A stretch of 64,000 nt of DNA. Origin: Colletes latitarsis (taxonomy: Eukaryota > Arthropoda > Insecta > Hymenoptera > Colletidae). Below the pieces are notes generated by a model that worked only from the letters and a program-made list of their open reading frames with translations, searched no databases and was not told the DNA's origin. The stretch spans positions 4,836,001 through 4,900,000 of the forward strand of contig NC_135141.1 in assembly GCF_051014445.1 (NCBI RefSeq), written 5' to 3'. The number at the start of each line of letters is the position of its first letter. The first letter of the stretch is position 1. This document shows, in pieces, positions 55,318 through 64,000 of the stretch. A program made the translations under genes and the position numbers.

Positions 55318-56858
55318 TTTTTTTTTTTTTTTTTTTTTGTCGTGGGGAAAATCTTCGAAAGACTCCCTCCCACCTCCTTGGGGAGAGGTGGGAGGGGTGT
55401 GTGGGATTCCCCGCGCCCGTACAACGACAGGCGCGGGACCTACCCACTAAAAACCCCACGGTGACCCTTCGGCACGCTTTGGGAGGATACTGGGAATCGC
55501 TCGAAGCATTCTTCCGGTATCCTCCCCGTGCCCGCGCTTTCGCGCCCATCCCCCGGGGGGACAATCGGTCCCCCCAGTAGACACACTGCCTCATAGCGGC
55601 GAGACGGGGCCACTCCATCCCGCCGCTATCCGTCCCGGGGCCGCGTTTAGTGGCGGCTGCGAGCCCCAACTCGCAACCGCTCGCGACCCCGTTTCCACCC
55701 CTCGGCGGCCGGGCGTTCATGGCCGCACCAGACCGCCGAGGGTGCCTCCCCTTGCGTCGGACCGGTAGGGGGAAGCACTCCTACCCCCAACCGGTCCGAC
55801 CCGGCGCCGCCTGGCGGGAGGAGGGTCCCCTCAGGACCCCCCTCCCAGCCTAGGTCATCCGCCACGCCGAGGCGGCCGCCCGCGACGCCTCGCGACCGGG
55901 CGACGACCTCGGGCCACCGCACGAGCGCGAGCTTCAGCGCGCCGCTGAAGCTCGCGCTCCCTCCCCGCGGCCTCCTTCTGCAACATTACGTTCTCGCAGA
56001 AGGAGGCCACGGCCCTCCACTTCTCCTCGCTGCCGAGCATGGCGCGCACCACGCCCGGCAGCGAGACATCCCGCCCGACGACGCCGACCAGGACACGGCG
56101 CTCCCCCTCCCACGCGGGGCATACCTCCAGGGTATGATCCGCCGTGTCCTGCTCAGCGTCGCAGTGGCAGCAACGCGCCGTCGGCTCCTTCCCTATCCGG
56201 CACAGGTATCTTCCGAAGCTGCCATGCCCGGAAAATACCTGTGCCAGCCGGTAGGTGAGGCTGCCATGGCCTCTGTCCAGCCACTCCTTCAGGAGTGGCC
56301 GAACAGCCCCGACAGTCCGGTGCCCCGCGGTTGGCAGAGCCAGCCGCTCCTGCCACGCGAGCAACACGGACTGCCGGGCCTGGCGCTTCAAATCGCCCCA
56401 AGCAGGTTCCTGCCCGCCCGGGACCGCCCCCACCCCCGCGCGACGGTCGACGCGGTGCCGGTACATCACCGCATGCGACCGCGCGAGCAGGTCCATGGGC
56501 GGCATCCCCGCTAGAACCGTCGCCGCCTCATGTGACATGGTGCGATACCCGCGGACGACCCTGAGCGCCATGCGCCTCTGCACCCTACGCAGCATAGTCA
56601 TGCTGCGCCGGGAGGCAGCCAGGTCGTCCGCCCAGACGGGGGCCCCGTATAGGGCCACCGACTGGACCATTGCCACATAGAGGCGACGAACTCGGCCCGC
56701 CGGGCCCCCCAGGTTGGGCAGGATCCGGCCCAGAGCCGCAACCATCCTTTCCAACCGGGGGACCAGGCAGCGGAAATGCTCCTCGAAACGCCAGTGGCTA
56801 TCGAGGATCAGCCCCAGATACCTGATCTGGGGCTTCACCTCGATGTCAGCCCCACCCA
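55318..56858 (-). mobile_element. R1-clade copy F, 5'-truncated, young, inside Copia
   Basis: Target duplication AAGTTTACTAAGGTATT (55303-55319 and 56859-56875, 17 bp, the last bases ambiguous with poly(T)). Poly(T) to 55338. The sequence is close to copies A and D (about 99% by eye) and has the same 3' UTR stems. Confidence 0.95.
55855..56858 (-). pseudogene. R1 copy F ORF2 C-terminal third
   Basis: Open from the truncation (around residue 728 of copy A ORF2, GGADIEVKPQIRYLGLILD) to the stop at 55855, including the C2HC motif. Ends RRGRPPRRGG as in copy A. No start codon of its own is expected. Near identity to copies A and D argues for the same source element and recent insertion. Confidence 0.92.
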
Positions 56859-56875
56859 AAGTTTACTAAGGTATT

Positions 56876-57481
56876 GAAAATTTACATGACCTAAAGCCCT
56901 ATGCCATTTTTCCTTTTCAGTGATTTTTGCTGTATTCGCATGCACACTTTGATTTCATTTTCTATTAGAGCACTTTTCATTGTATATAAACCATTAACTT
57001 TGTTAGCTACTGCTATTAACTTTCTATTTATATTATATATTTTGGCAGTTTCGTTTTTAGTTATTATAGTGCTATTTTCGGTTATTTTTGAAAAACTAAG
57101 CAAATTCTTTTTTATTCCTTCGACATAATACACATTTGTTAATTTAACTTTAGTTTCTTCATAATAGTTTTCAAATATTGTATCAATAGTGCGTAGTTTT
57201 GTCGCTTCAACGCATTTGCCATCTGGCAGCTTAACACTTACAGGATTTCTTAAAACTACATGTTTATAAAAATATTTATCGCTATTTACAATGTGATCTG
57301 TACAGCCACTATCAAGCAACCATTCGACTTCATTCTCACTGGCACTTTCTCTTATCTTTGTTGACCTTTTGATTTCACTGACACTCACTTTTAACACTTG
57401 TGCTGTCCATGGTTCACGAGCATCCTCGCTGAATGGTCCAGCTCCTTGATAGTATCCATATGAGCTGCTTCGACCTCGTCC
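56876..57481 (-). pseudogene. Copia protease region, interrupted by R1 copy F
   Basis: Open frame 56891-57397 with the protease site WLLDSGCTDHIV (catalytic Asp in DSG) near its start, and the LPDGKCVEATKLRTIDT region typical of Copia proteases. It runs to the R1 insertion. The short stretch 57398-57481 between gag and this frame lacks a continuous frame, so a frameshift probably lies there. Cuts the polyprotein in the particle. Confidence 0.85.
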
Positions 57482-58261
57482 TTATTGTGAAGTTCCTCGT
57501 CCTCGGCTTCGTCCTCGCGATGATTCTCGCTGGCTCCGTTGAGTTCCTCTGCCTAAGTAGCGTTGAGCCCCTCTGCCTCTGTAGCTCTGTTGTGTTTTCC
57601 AATGGTTCTTCTGAGGATGTCCAGTTTCACAGTCATCGTAGCCTTCTCTCGTTCTAGCGTTGAACGTGCTTACGTTTGTTTTTCTCTCGCTGTCATTCTT
57701 TGACAGGTTCTTCTCCTTTATCTTGGACTTGACGTATTCAACTGTCCTTTGGTCTTCTTTGACTAGATCAATAAAGTCTCCTATGTAACTATAACTAGGA
57801 GGTAGAGCTTTAATCAGGTGTCTTAACTTTTCTTCTTCGCTCAGCTGTCCACCAGCTGATTTGAACTCATTGCAGGCCTTCTCAAAATCCACGAAGAAAT
57901 CTTCTACTTTGCCATAATTTTTTAACTTGACTTCTTCTAGCTTCCCTCTGTTTATAATTTGAAGTGATGTGGATTTGGTAGAGTATATACTCTCTAGTTT
58001 AGATAACATTTCAAATGTTGTAGCGCACTCACTAATATACTCTAATTGTTTGTCTGACACTGCACTTATCAATATGGCTTTTGCTTTTAGATCACTTTTC
58101 TTCCAAGTTGCTTCATTCTCGTCTGCGTTTCTTTCTCTCTTTGCTTGCACGTCGCACTCTTTATATTCTAATAGAGTCAGCAGTCTGAACTTCCAACTTT
58201 TAAAATTTTCTCCATCGAATACTGGAATACTAATGTCATCAATTTTTGCTTGCTTAGCCAT
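57482..58261 (-). CDS. Copia gag
   Basis: The frame opens at 58336, but I choose the Met at 58261 (MAKQAKIDDISIPVFDGENF), since Copia gag proteins usually begin just before the IPxFDGxNFxxWKFR motif. About 259 residues. Helical gag region with KSTSLQIINRGKLEEVKLK and LIKALPPSYSYIGDFID. The zinc knuckle is degenerate: only one Cys and a GH remain in the YDDCETGHPQKNHW stretch. An Arg/Gly-rich tail closes it (about 57482-57560). Probably non-functional in RNA packaging because of the lost cysteines, though the frame is open. Confidence 0.82.
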   Translation of the reverse strand: MAKQAKIDDISIPVFDGENFKSWKFRLLTLLEYKECDVQAKRERNADENEATWKKSDLKAKAILISAVSDKQLEYISECATTFEMLSKLESIYSTKSTSLQIINRGKLEEVKLKNYGKVEDFFVDFEKACNEFKSAGGQLSEEEKLRHLIKALPPSYSYIGDFIDLVKEDQRTVEYVKSKIKEKNLSKNDSERKTNVSTFNARTREGYDDCETGHPQKNHWKTQQSYRGRGAQRYLGRGTQRSQRESSRGRSRGRGTSQ

Positions 58262-58721
58262 GATTCCTAGCTCTTTATTATTTGAATTGCACTCAATCTC
58301 ACTTTTCAAACGTAACACACTTTTGGTTATTTTCAAGAAATTTCTTCTAATGCAGTTTTTGAATTTTTTTGCTTAATACAAAAACTTCGCTTTTCACTTG
58401 ATCAAACAACTTTTTCTCTTCTTTTTGTCCGGCTACTGGATTTTCAAAGGTTTCTTCCAATCTAGAAAGCATGTGTTTAACCTTCCGTGTCTAACCTCAA
58501 AATCGCCGTGTGCTCTCACTTAGATCCATATGAATCGATTAATTGCACTTATTTAGTTGTTGCTATTTATTCTTTGCCCGCAACTGTAACACTTGTGGAA
58601 TTATTTTCCAATTATATTTTGGGCACACTACCTATATTTATGTAGTAACGAGCACTCATTATATTGACTATTCTTTTTGAGAATGTTTGAACAACAACCA
58701 ACCTGAATTTTTAAACAGAGT
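58262..58721 (-). other. Copia untranslated leader, main part
   Basis: Sequence between the gag start and the nested solo LTR. No gene is seen. The remaining leader is 59617-59654, beyond the LTR. Confidence 0.7.
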
Positions 58722-59616
58722 TGTAACGCGCATATCCGACGCGGGACCGCGAACCGAGCACCGTCGCGGCCGAGTCCCCGCGACCGGTGGTTTCACGCGC
58801 GGCCGCTAGGCGTCCACGACTTCTCGCCGCTAATTACGCGCCGCGCGTAATCTCTAGTCACTGTTCAAGTGACGAGAGATTACGTACGAACCATACGGGT
58901 CTACACGAGCTCCGAATTTTTGCAAACACGAGAGTGCGAGGAGCACTCTCGCGACCAATCCGCCGAACCTCCCGTAACCCTGGATACTGGGTCGAACCGC
59001 TCCTAGATTTCCTACCCTGGCCCTACCGACATCGCGGTCTCGTAGCAGCGTAGGTAGGGTGTTGCCTGACTCCGCACCCTCTGTGGCCTCCGACCGACAC
59101 TGCACCTCCAATAACCCTGGATACTGGGTCGAACCTCTTCCCTATTTCCTACCCTGGCCCTACCGACATCGCGGCCTCGTAGCAGCGTAGGTAGGGTATT
59201 GCATTACCGTCCTGTACCGACCCCTCGGCCACGTCCCGCTACCCACCGAACCTCCAATAACCCTGGATACTGGGTCGAACCTCTTCCTTCTTTCCTACCC
59301 TGCCCCTACCGACATCGCGGCCTCGTAGCAGTGTAGGTAAGGTATTGTATGTCCTCTCCCCTCCGCTGAGCGCCTGAACGCTCATTGCGCCGCTCTCGTC
59401 GAGCGACCGACCGCTCACTGCGCCGTCCTCCGTAGCCCTAAGTTTGTACATAGACTAAGCTTTGTAAGTAGATTAAAGTAGTAATAAATACGCTTCAAAC
59501 ATCAAGCCGGCCTACGTCACTCACCGCAGCGAACCCTCGACCGTCGACTGAGTCGACACCTGCTACCTTCCTCCGCGTCCCCCTCGAATCGGACCGTCCA
59601 CGGGGGAACGGTCACA
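58722..59616 (+). mobile_element. Gypsy-2-type solo LTR (895 bp)
   Basis: Begins TGTAACGCG and ends GGTCACA, flanked by the 4-bp duplication GAGT (58718-58721 and 59617-59620). Homologous along its length to the LTR at 28339-29181. It carries three units with AACCCTGGATACTGGGTCGA (58977, 59113, 59260), against two in the other LTR, which accounts for most of the length difference. It sits in the Copia leader. Created by LTR-LTR recombination of a full element. Confidence 0.92.
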
Positions 59617-59654
59617 GAGTTTTCAAGAAAAGGTTTCGAACCTGAGTTTCCAAC

Positions 59655-59669
59655 CACGCTCTGCTACCA
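59655..59669 (-). promoter_or_regulatory. Copia primer binding site (initiator Met tRNA type)
   Basis: Minus strand TGGTAGCAGAGCGTG, immediately inside the LTR end. The first 12 bases match the complement of the insect initiator Met tRNA 3' end as I know it. Confidence 0.75.
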
Positions 59670-59798
59670 TGTTGTAATTTGGTTAAGTATTTTATTATAA
59701 TATGGTTATTAAAATTAGGTTTTACAAAATTATACTGCATTCCTTATTCTACAAGAGTTCTAGCACGACTACCTGCTTAATTCAATTGTATTACAACA
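59670..59798 (-). repeat. Copia 5' LTR (129 bp)
   Basis: Bounded by TGTTGTAAT and ATTACAACA. Short for a Copia LTR but with perfect ends and the primer site next to it. The partner LTR was lost. Confidence 0.78.
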
Positions 59799-60140
59799 GT
59801 GACATTGTACACTGTGGGATGGCGCCACGGATAGCCAGATAAACTATGATTAATGAAGTTGAGATAAATCATTATTTACAACAAGAATAAAAGGTAATTA
59901 ATGACAATAATTAATGATGATAAGAAAAAATGGATAAGAAAAAATGGTGATAATAATACTTACTCATTACTTGTGCATGCTATATCGCAAGGAATGCAAT
60001 AATTCATTTTTTCAGAAAAATTTGAACGTAGAATTCAATAGATAATGTTTCACGACGATACTATCAAACGAGTCTGATTATTGTGCAGCACTTAAATGCA
60101 ACGTTGCATCATATGTACCAGAGGAAGCGGGTGGCACGTA
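59799..60140. other. AT-rich stretch, nothing recognised
   Basis: About 340 bp after the Copia LTR. Contains a small duplication (AAGAAAAAATGG twice near 59921 and 59937). No gene or element end is seen. Confidence 0.5.
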
Positions 60141-60725
60141 GTGGGGGGAGGAATTTTTTATATCACGTGTTCTTCTTCTGCGAAAAGTGCAACTTTTGCA
60201 AAAATGTCTTTAGATTACCTTGAACACGTCTAAACGTGCAACTTCTGTAAACAGTATAACATTACATTCGCAGGATGATGCAAATAATTAATATTCTTCG
60301 CGATATAGATCGTTTGTGGGGGGGGGGGGGGAGGAATTTTCTTTTTATAGCACGCGTTCTTCTTCTGTGAAAAGTGCAACTTTTGCAAAAATTGTCTTTT
60401 AGATTACCTTGAACATGTCTAAACATGCAACTTCTGCAAAGCGTATAACATTACATTCGCAGAATGATGCAACCAAATAATATTCTTCGCGATATGGATC
60501 ATTTTTACGTTCACACTGTTCCCAATAATTTTTATGGGATCCACGAATTGTGCGAGCTATTGGGTCCTAACCATTTTACGAACACGATGTTCATCTTCTT
60601 ATTTTATGTCGCATGTTCTTCTTCTACGAAAAGCGCAACGTTTTTTGCAAGGCGTTTTAGATTACACTGAACACGTGCAAAAACGTAACTTCTGCAAAAC
60701 GTATACACTGCATTCACAGACAAAG
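60141..60725 (+). repeat. 175-bp tandem repeat with a G-tract, about 2.7 units
   Basis: Units begin GTGGGGGGAGGAATTTT at 60141 and with an expanded G-tract at 60316. Both continue with GTTCTTCTTCTGYGAAAAGT and ACATTACATTCGCAG. A third, partial unit (about 60600-60725) is separated by an 85-bp block that recurs at 62305. Possibly terminal sequence of a Polinton or other DNA element. Confidence 0.75.
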
Positions 60726-60736
60726 ATTTCTGTAAT

Positions 60737-62202
60737 ATATACAGGGTGTCCCGTAAATAGTGTAAGAGCCGGAAATGTGGGGTAGCTGAGACGATTCTGA
60801 ACAACAATTTCCTTTGCAAAAATGTCGGATGGAGCTTCGTTTTTGAATTATTAACGAAAAACACTGACGAATCACGGCGCGCGCCTGCCGCGCGCTTAGG
60901 GCCGTCCGAACTAAGAGAGCCACCGTGTCGGGTAGGTAGCAAGATGTGCATCGGAGATACGTCGAGGAACGAATACAAGTAATTAAAAATACTACCACTG
61001 CAACTGTTACCTCTGCGGATTGGATAAATCAGCCAGCTAAATCGAATTTATTAATTATTTGTATTCGCTGTTTCCAAGGAAGAAGGAATAAAATGTGGGA
61101 AGATGCTGTCGGAATTTTTAGGAAATTAATTCTTCGCACCTGAGTGACGCTTCTCGCCAGAGTGTGTTAAAATTAAAATAAGAATTATTTTCAGAAAATT
61201 AAAATAAATACGGTAAGAACCATTTGTAATCGTTTGTTATTAAAAACTGTACTGGAAAAGCAGACTGGATTTGTGCATACCGAAACATTCCACGAATGCA
61301 AAGACTTTAATAGAGAAATAATTGAAATTCGACTTACCCATTTACTAGCAAGTTGCTCTGCTGCGCTGACAATAAGGCCCGGTTAGTGCACTCCTGTCGA
61401 TCACGGAAAGGTCGAAGACCCCAATAAAAATCAGCCGATGGGACGGCCCGGTCACTGCACCCGATTCTTACCCCGAAATGTAAAAGTGAAAAGTGTTGGT
61501 GACCGTGCTGTGAAGTGTTTTCGGGGTAAGAAGCGAGTGCAGTGACCGGGCCGTCCCATCAGCTGATTTTTATTGGGGTCTTCGACCTTTCCATGATTAA
61601 CAGGGGTGCACTAACCGGCACTATTGCAACTTGCAAGTAAATGGGTAAGGCGAATTTCAATTAATTCTCTATTAACCCCTTGCATGCGAAGAATGTTAAT
61701 AACAAACGATTACAAATGGTTCTTACCGTATTTATTTTAATTTTCTGAAAATAATTCTTATTTTAATTTTAACACACTCTGGCGAGAAGCGTCACTCAGG
61801 TGCGAAGAATTAATTTCCTAAAAATTCCGACAGCATCTTCCCACATTTTATTCCTTCTTCCTTGGAAACAGCGAATACAAATAATTAATAAATTCGATTT
61901 AGCTGGCTGATTTATCCAATCCGCAGAGGTAACAGTTGCAGTGGTAGTATTTTTAATTACTTGTATTCGTTCCTCGACGTATCTCCGATGCACATCTTGC
62001 TACCTACCCGACACGGTGGCTCTCTTAGTTCGGACGGCCCTGAGCGCGCGGCAGGCGCGCGCCGTGATTCGTCAGTGTTTTTCGTTAATAATTCAAAAAC
62101 GAAGCTCCATCCGACATTTTTGCAAAGGAAATTGTTGTTCAGAATCGTCTCAGCTACCCCACATTTCCGGCTCTTACACTATTTACGGGACACCCTGTAT
62201 AT
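60737..62202. mobile_element. 1.47-kb near-perfect palindrome (foldback-type element)
   Basis: Left arm from ATATACAGGGTGTCCCG (60737), right arm ending CGGGACACCCTGTATAT (62202). Outer arms of about 460 bp differ by about one base in the 190 I compared (T/C near 60899). The inner part is also paired, except for about 45-55 extra bases in the left arm (around 61250-61305). A small unpaired loop lies near 61475-61520. The ends fit CAGGGTGTCCC inverted repeats with a TA duplication. Both arms carry the same 65-codon open frame (60946-61143 plus, 61796-61993 minus), which I do not recognise. No transposase is seen. Confidence 0.8.
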
Positions 62203-62304
62203 GGAGACCCTTACCGTGGGAAAGAAATTAGACACCATGTTTTGATGATTTAAACATATGATATACTTATTAAAGCAATGAATAATTATGTTACAAAACA
62301 TTAC

Positions 62305-62395
62305 TTTTATGGATCCACGAATTGTGCGAGTTATTGAGCCCCAACCATTTTACGTACACGTTGTTCCCCTTCTTACGCAATACTTTTTCAACTAG
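62305..62395 (+). repeat. Repeat of the block at 60525-60610
   Basis: GGATCCACGAATTGTGCGAG and CCAACCATTTTACG with ACACG..GTTC following correspond to 60537-60600 (GGATCCACGAATTGTGCGAG, CTAACCATTTTACG). Direct orientation. The palindrome lies between the two copies. Confidence 0.75.
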
Positions 62396-62438
62396 ATACA
62401 CGTCGGAATTTGCAACGCGTTGCAACTCGTGTTTTTTT

Positions 62439-63287
62439 TCATTTTTCAGCAATTGGTTTTTCATAAATATCTTTCAGCAGACACGTTGCAGGATTAGTTT
62501 TCTGTACCTCGGCGATTGTAAATATTTCAGTGCTCCAATTCGGTGTGTAACTTTTTTCAAAAATTGTCTCGAATTTGCTCACGCCTACTGCATCTCTTAC
62601 CTTGAATCGTACAGGAGCGTCAATTTTTAAATGATTATACACCACTGTTAAGAGCTTAGCAGCGTTTGTTGGTGTAACATCAATTGGTCGCATAGCGATA
62701 GTTCGATGCTTTCGCGCGGTGTAATTTGATATGAGATGCTGCAGCGAATCGATCCATTTATAATTTCCATTAAGCGTAAACAGTTTCCACATATCGTTTT
62801 TGAGTGTAGGAATGAACCGCTCGACGACTGACGCCTTCATCACCGAATACGTTGAATAATGATTTACGGTGTATTTTGACAAAAATTTTTGCATATTTGC
62901 GTTGTAAAATTCCTTTCCTTTGTCGGTCTGCAAATTTTTCGGATACCTCCCACTGTCTCGGATTATCTTCTCGATCGCTGTAGAAACTTCATTTTCATTC
63001 TTGGTTTTGAGGGGTATAGCCCACGTATGCTTACTCAGCACATCGATAACAGTGAGTATGTAATGGAAGCCTCTGTTATATCGCGTGTAAGGTCGCATCT
63101 CGACCACGTCCGCTTGCCATAGGTCGTCGTATCCATGTACTATGACGTGTCTTCGAGGAAAATGGCTTCTCACCGGAGCATGCAATTGTTCCACAAGACA
63201 TCGTTTCTCGATACTGGAGGTTTTTTTCTCGGCCATGTATGACTCGCCACTAACGCGAAGACCTAACGTACACATCTTATCAATCAA
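62439..63287 (-). pseudogene. Polinton/Maverick integrase (DDE, retroviral-like), partial
   Basis: A 282-codon open frame. The catalytic core has WQADVVEM, LQTDKGKEFYN and SVVERFIPTLKND, giving Asp, Asp and Glu. FPRRHVIVHGYDDLWQAD and TYSVMKASVVERF are characteristic of the Polinton-type integrase family (the F54H12.3-like proteins of animals). It lacks the N-terminal zinc region: an 8-bp minisatellite begins just upstream at 63290. The C-terminus ends KDIYEKPIAEK, a little short of what I expect. The core could be intact, but the gene is incomplete, and no polymerase, ATPase or capsid gene is present in the window. Confidence 0.85.
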
Positions 63288-63289
63288 TG

Positions 63290-63478
63290 TTCAACGTCTC
63301 AATGCCCTAACGCCCCCAACATCCCAATACCTCACCGCCCCAACACCTCAACGCCTCAACGTCCCAACGTGCCAACGTCTCAACGTCCCAACGTCCCAAC
63401 GTCCCAACGTCCCAACGTCCTAACGTCCTAACATCCTAACGTCCCAACGTTCCAACGTCCCAACGCCCCAACGTCCAA
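63290..63478 (+). repeat. 8-bp minisatellite CAACGTCC
   Basis: About 20 degenerate units. The centre (63357-63425) is nearly pure CAACGTCC, the outer units vary (CAACGCCT, TAACGTCC). It lies between the integrase remnant and the small frame at 63560-63817. Probably replication slippage. Confidence 0.85.
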
Positions 63479-63559
63479 CTATTGATGCATTTGATTTCGG
63501 AATTCGATAATATCCCTCTCCAAGTGATTCAGTTGATCTTTCAAACTCTGAACGTAATC

Positions 63560-63817
63560 TTAAAACATGATCATCTTCTTGTCGAATTCATCTTGTCGAT
63601 TTTTTATAATTGTCATGTTTTCTTGCAAGTAAAGTTTGTTGATAGCATCGTCATCCTCTACAGGTGGTGCTACTCGACGAATCTTGCGTGACTTTGCATC
63701 ATAATCGGCACCAACAATACATAGAGCGTTGTTGCGCACATAATTTCTCACTACTCCATTCCAGCGATAGTATGATTCCATTGTTCCAAACGATGACCCA
63801 AACTTGTTGATTGACAT
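63560..63817 (-). CDS. Small Polinton-associated protein (unknown function)
   Basis: The frame opens at 63844, but the second Met (63815-63817, MSINKFGSSFG) is a more natural start, giving 85 residues. Contains YYRWNGVVRNYVRNNALCIV and VAPPVEDDDAINKLYLQ, then a charged helical end with DEFDKK. It lies next to, and in the same direction as, the Polinton integrase, and I believe similar small proteins occur beside that gene in insect Polintons, but cannot name it. The frame is intact. The function is unknown; a coiled-coil or structural protein is possible from the C-terminal heptad-like pattern. Confidence 0.55.
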   Translation of the reverse strand: MSINKFGSSFGTMESYYRWNGVVRNYVRNNALCIVGADYDAKSRKIRRVAPPVEDDDAINKLYLQENMTIIKNRQDEFDKKMIMF

Positions 63818-63823
63818 TTTGAT

Positions 63824-64000
63824 AATGATTGACTGTATCGTCAAAGTGCAGCTTAATTTATAATGAGTTCTGCCTCGCGAAGTTCCTTGATAATCGATAA
63901 CATCTCATTGTCGTGAGCATTGTGACCGGCTTGAACAATGATTGACTGTATCGTCAAAGTGCAGCTTAATTTATAATGAGCTCTGCCTCGCGAAGTTCCT
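63824..64000 (-). repeat. 113-bp duplication carrying a C-terminal coding fragment
   Basis: AATGATTGACTGTATCGTCA begins at 63824 and again at 63937. Between them, on the minus strand, an open end reads NEMLSIIKELREAELIIN and stops at TAA (63850-63852). The second copy repeats the end of that coding sequence at the window edge. Probably the C-terminus of a further Polinton gene whose end was tandemly duplicated. The left part of the first copy overlaps the upstream region of the 63560-63817 gene. Confidence 0.6.

Larger units (their letters stand above)
53773..59798 (-). mobile_element. Copia: Ty1/Copia retrotransposon, 3'-truncated, with nested insertions
   Basis: Read on the minus strand: 129-bp 5' LTR (59798-59670), initiator-Met-type primer site, gag, protease, integrase, then the start of the RT, lost at about 53773. 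The order integrase before RT defines Copia. It is AT-rich, unlike the GC-rich R1 copy inside it. Nested: R1 copy F (55318-56858) and a Gypsy-2-type solo LTR (58722-59616). Frameshifts make it inactive. Confidence 0.93.

Noticed and set aside
60946..61143. A 65-codon protein in the palindrome arms
   Set aside because: It occurs twice only because the arms are inverted copies; there is no recognisable domain and no evidence of coding.

Overview
This 64 kb window reads as a piece of an insect genome, most likely hymenopteran and possibly an ant. That is an inference from the mix of families: R1-clade non-LTR elements with APE-type endonuclease, Ty3/Gypsy and Ty1/Copia elements with arthropod-like primer sites, and a Polinton/Maverick integrase. 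I found no host gene, rRNA, tRNA or CRISPR array. The background is a degenerate 19-bp tandem satellite (consensus AGTAAGCTAGTAAGCAAGC, or its complement) of roughly 17 kb in about ten blocks. Transposable elements are inserted into it, often one inside another. Short satellite packed with nested retroelements is what pericentromeric or centromeric heterochromatin looks like, but location cannot be proven from sequence alone.

Layout. 1-5235: R1-clade element A (+) with both ORFs, itself inserted in the pol gene of Gypsy-1 (5236-9668, +), whose integrase is further split by a long solo LTR (7155-8778). 9669-17713: satellite with a second copy of that solo-LTR family (13821-15531) and a strand flip near 17070. 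17714-20962: R1 copy B (-). 21118-23072: a G-rich dispersed repeat, a tandem duplication and a small island of unrecognised virus/Polinton-like coding remnants. 24599-29181: Gypsy-2 (-; Lys-tRNA primer site), broken by several stops and by a 404-bp R1-like 3' fragment. 29859-34621: R1 copies C and D. 35932-36824: solo LTR with four hairpin repeats. 39200-44926: nearly complete Gypsy-3 (-) with two LTRs. 45908-47271: a second R1-like family. 50732-53563: R1 copy E (-). 53773-59798: a Copia element (-) carrying R1 copy F and a Gypsy-2-type solo LTR. 59799-64000: a 175-bp tandem repeat, a 1.47-kb near-perfect palindrome with TA flanks, and a Polinton fragment.

How parts relate. Clear target-site duplications (4, 5, 11, 14 and about 17 bp) support nine insertions and give the order of nesting. 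R1 copies A, D and F look about 99% alike by eye, so that family moved recently. Copies B and C share an in-frame stop, a G-tract and a GVPQG-to-GFPQG change, so a defective lineage was multiplied. The most interesting signals are a shared folded 3' end in the R1-like families, the palindrome, the unidentified coding island at 21.6-23.1 kb, the orientation flips of the satellite (one exactly across Gypsy-3), and a G-rich repeat that sits at three element breakpoints.
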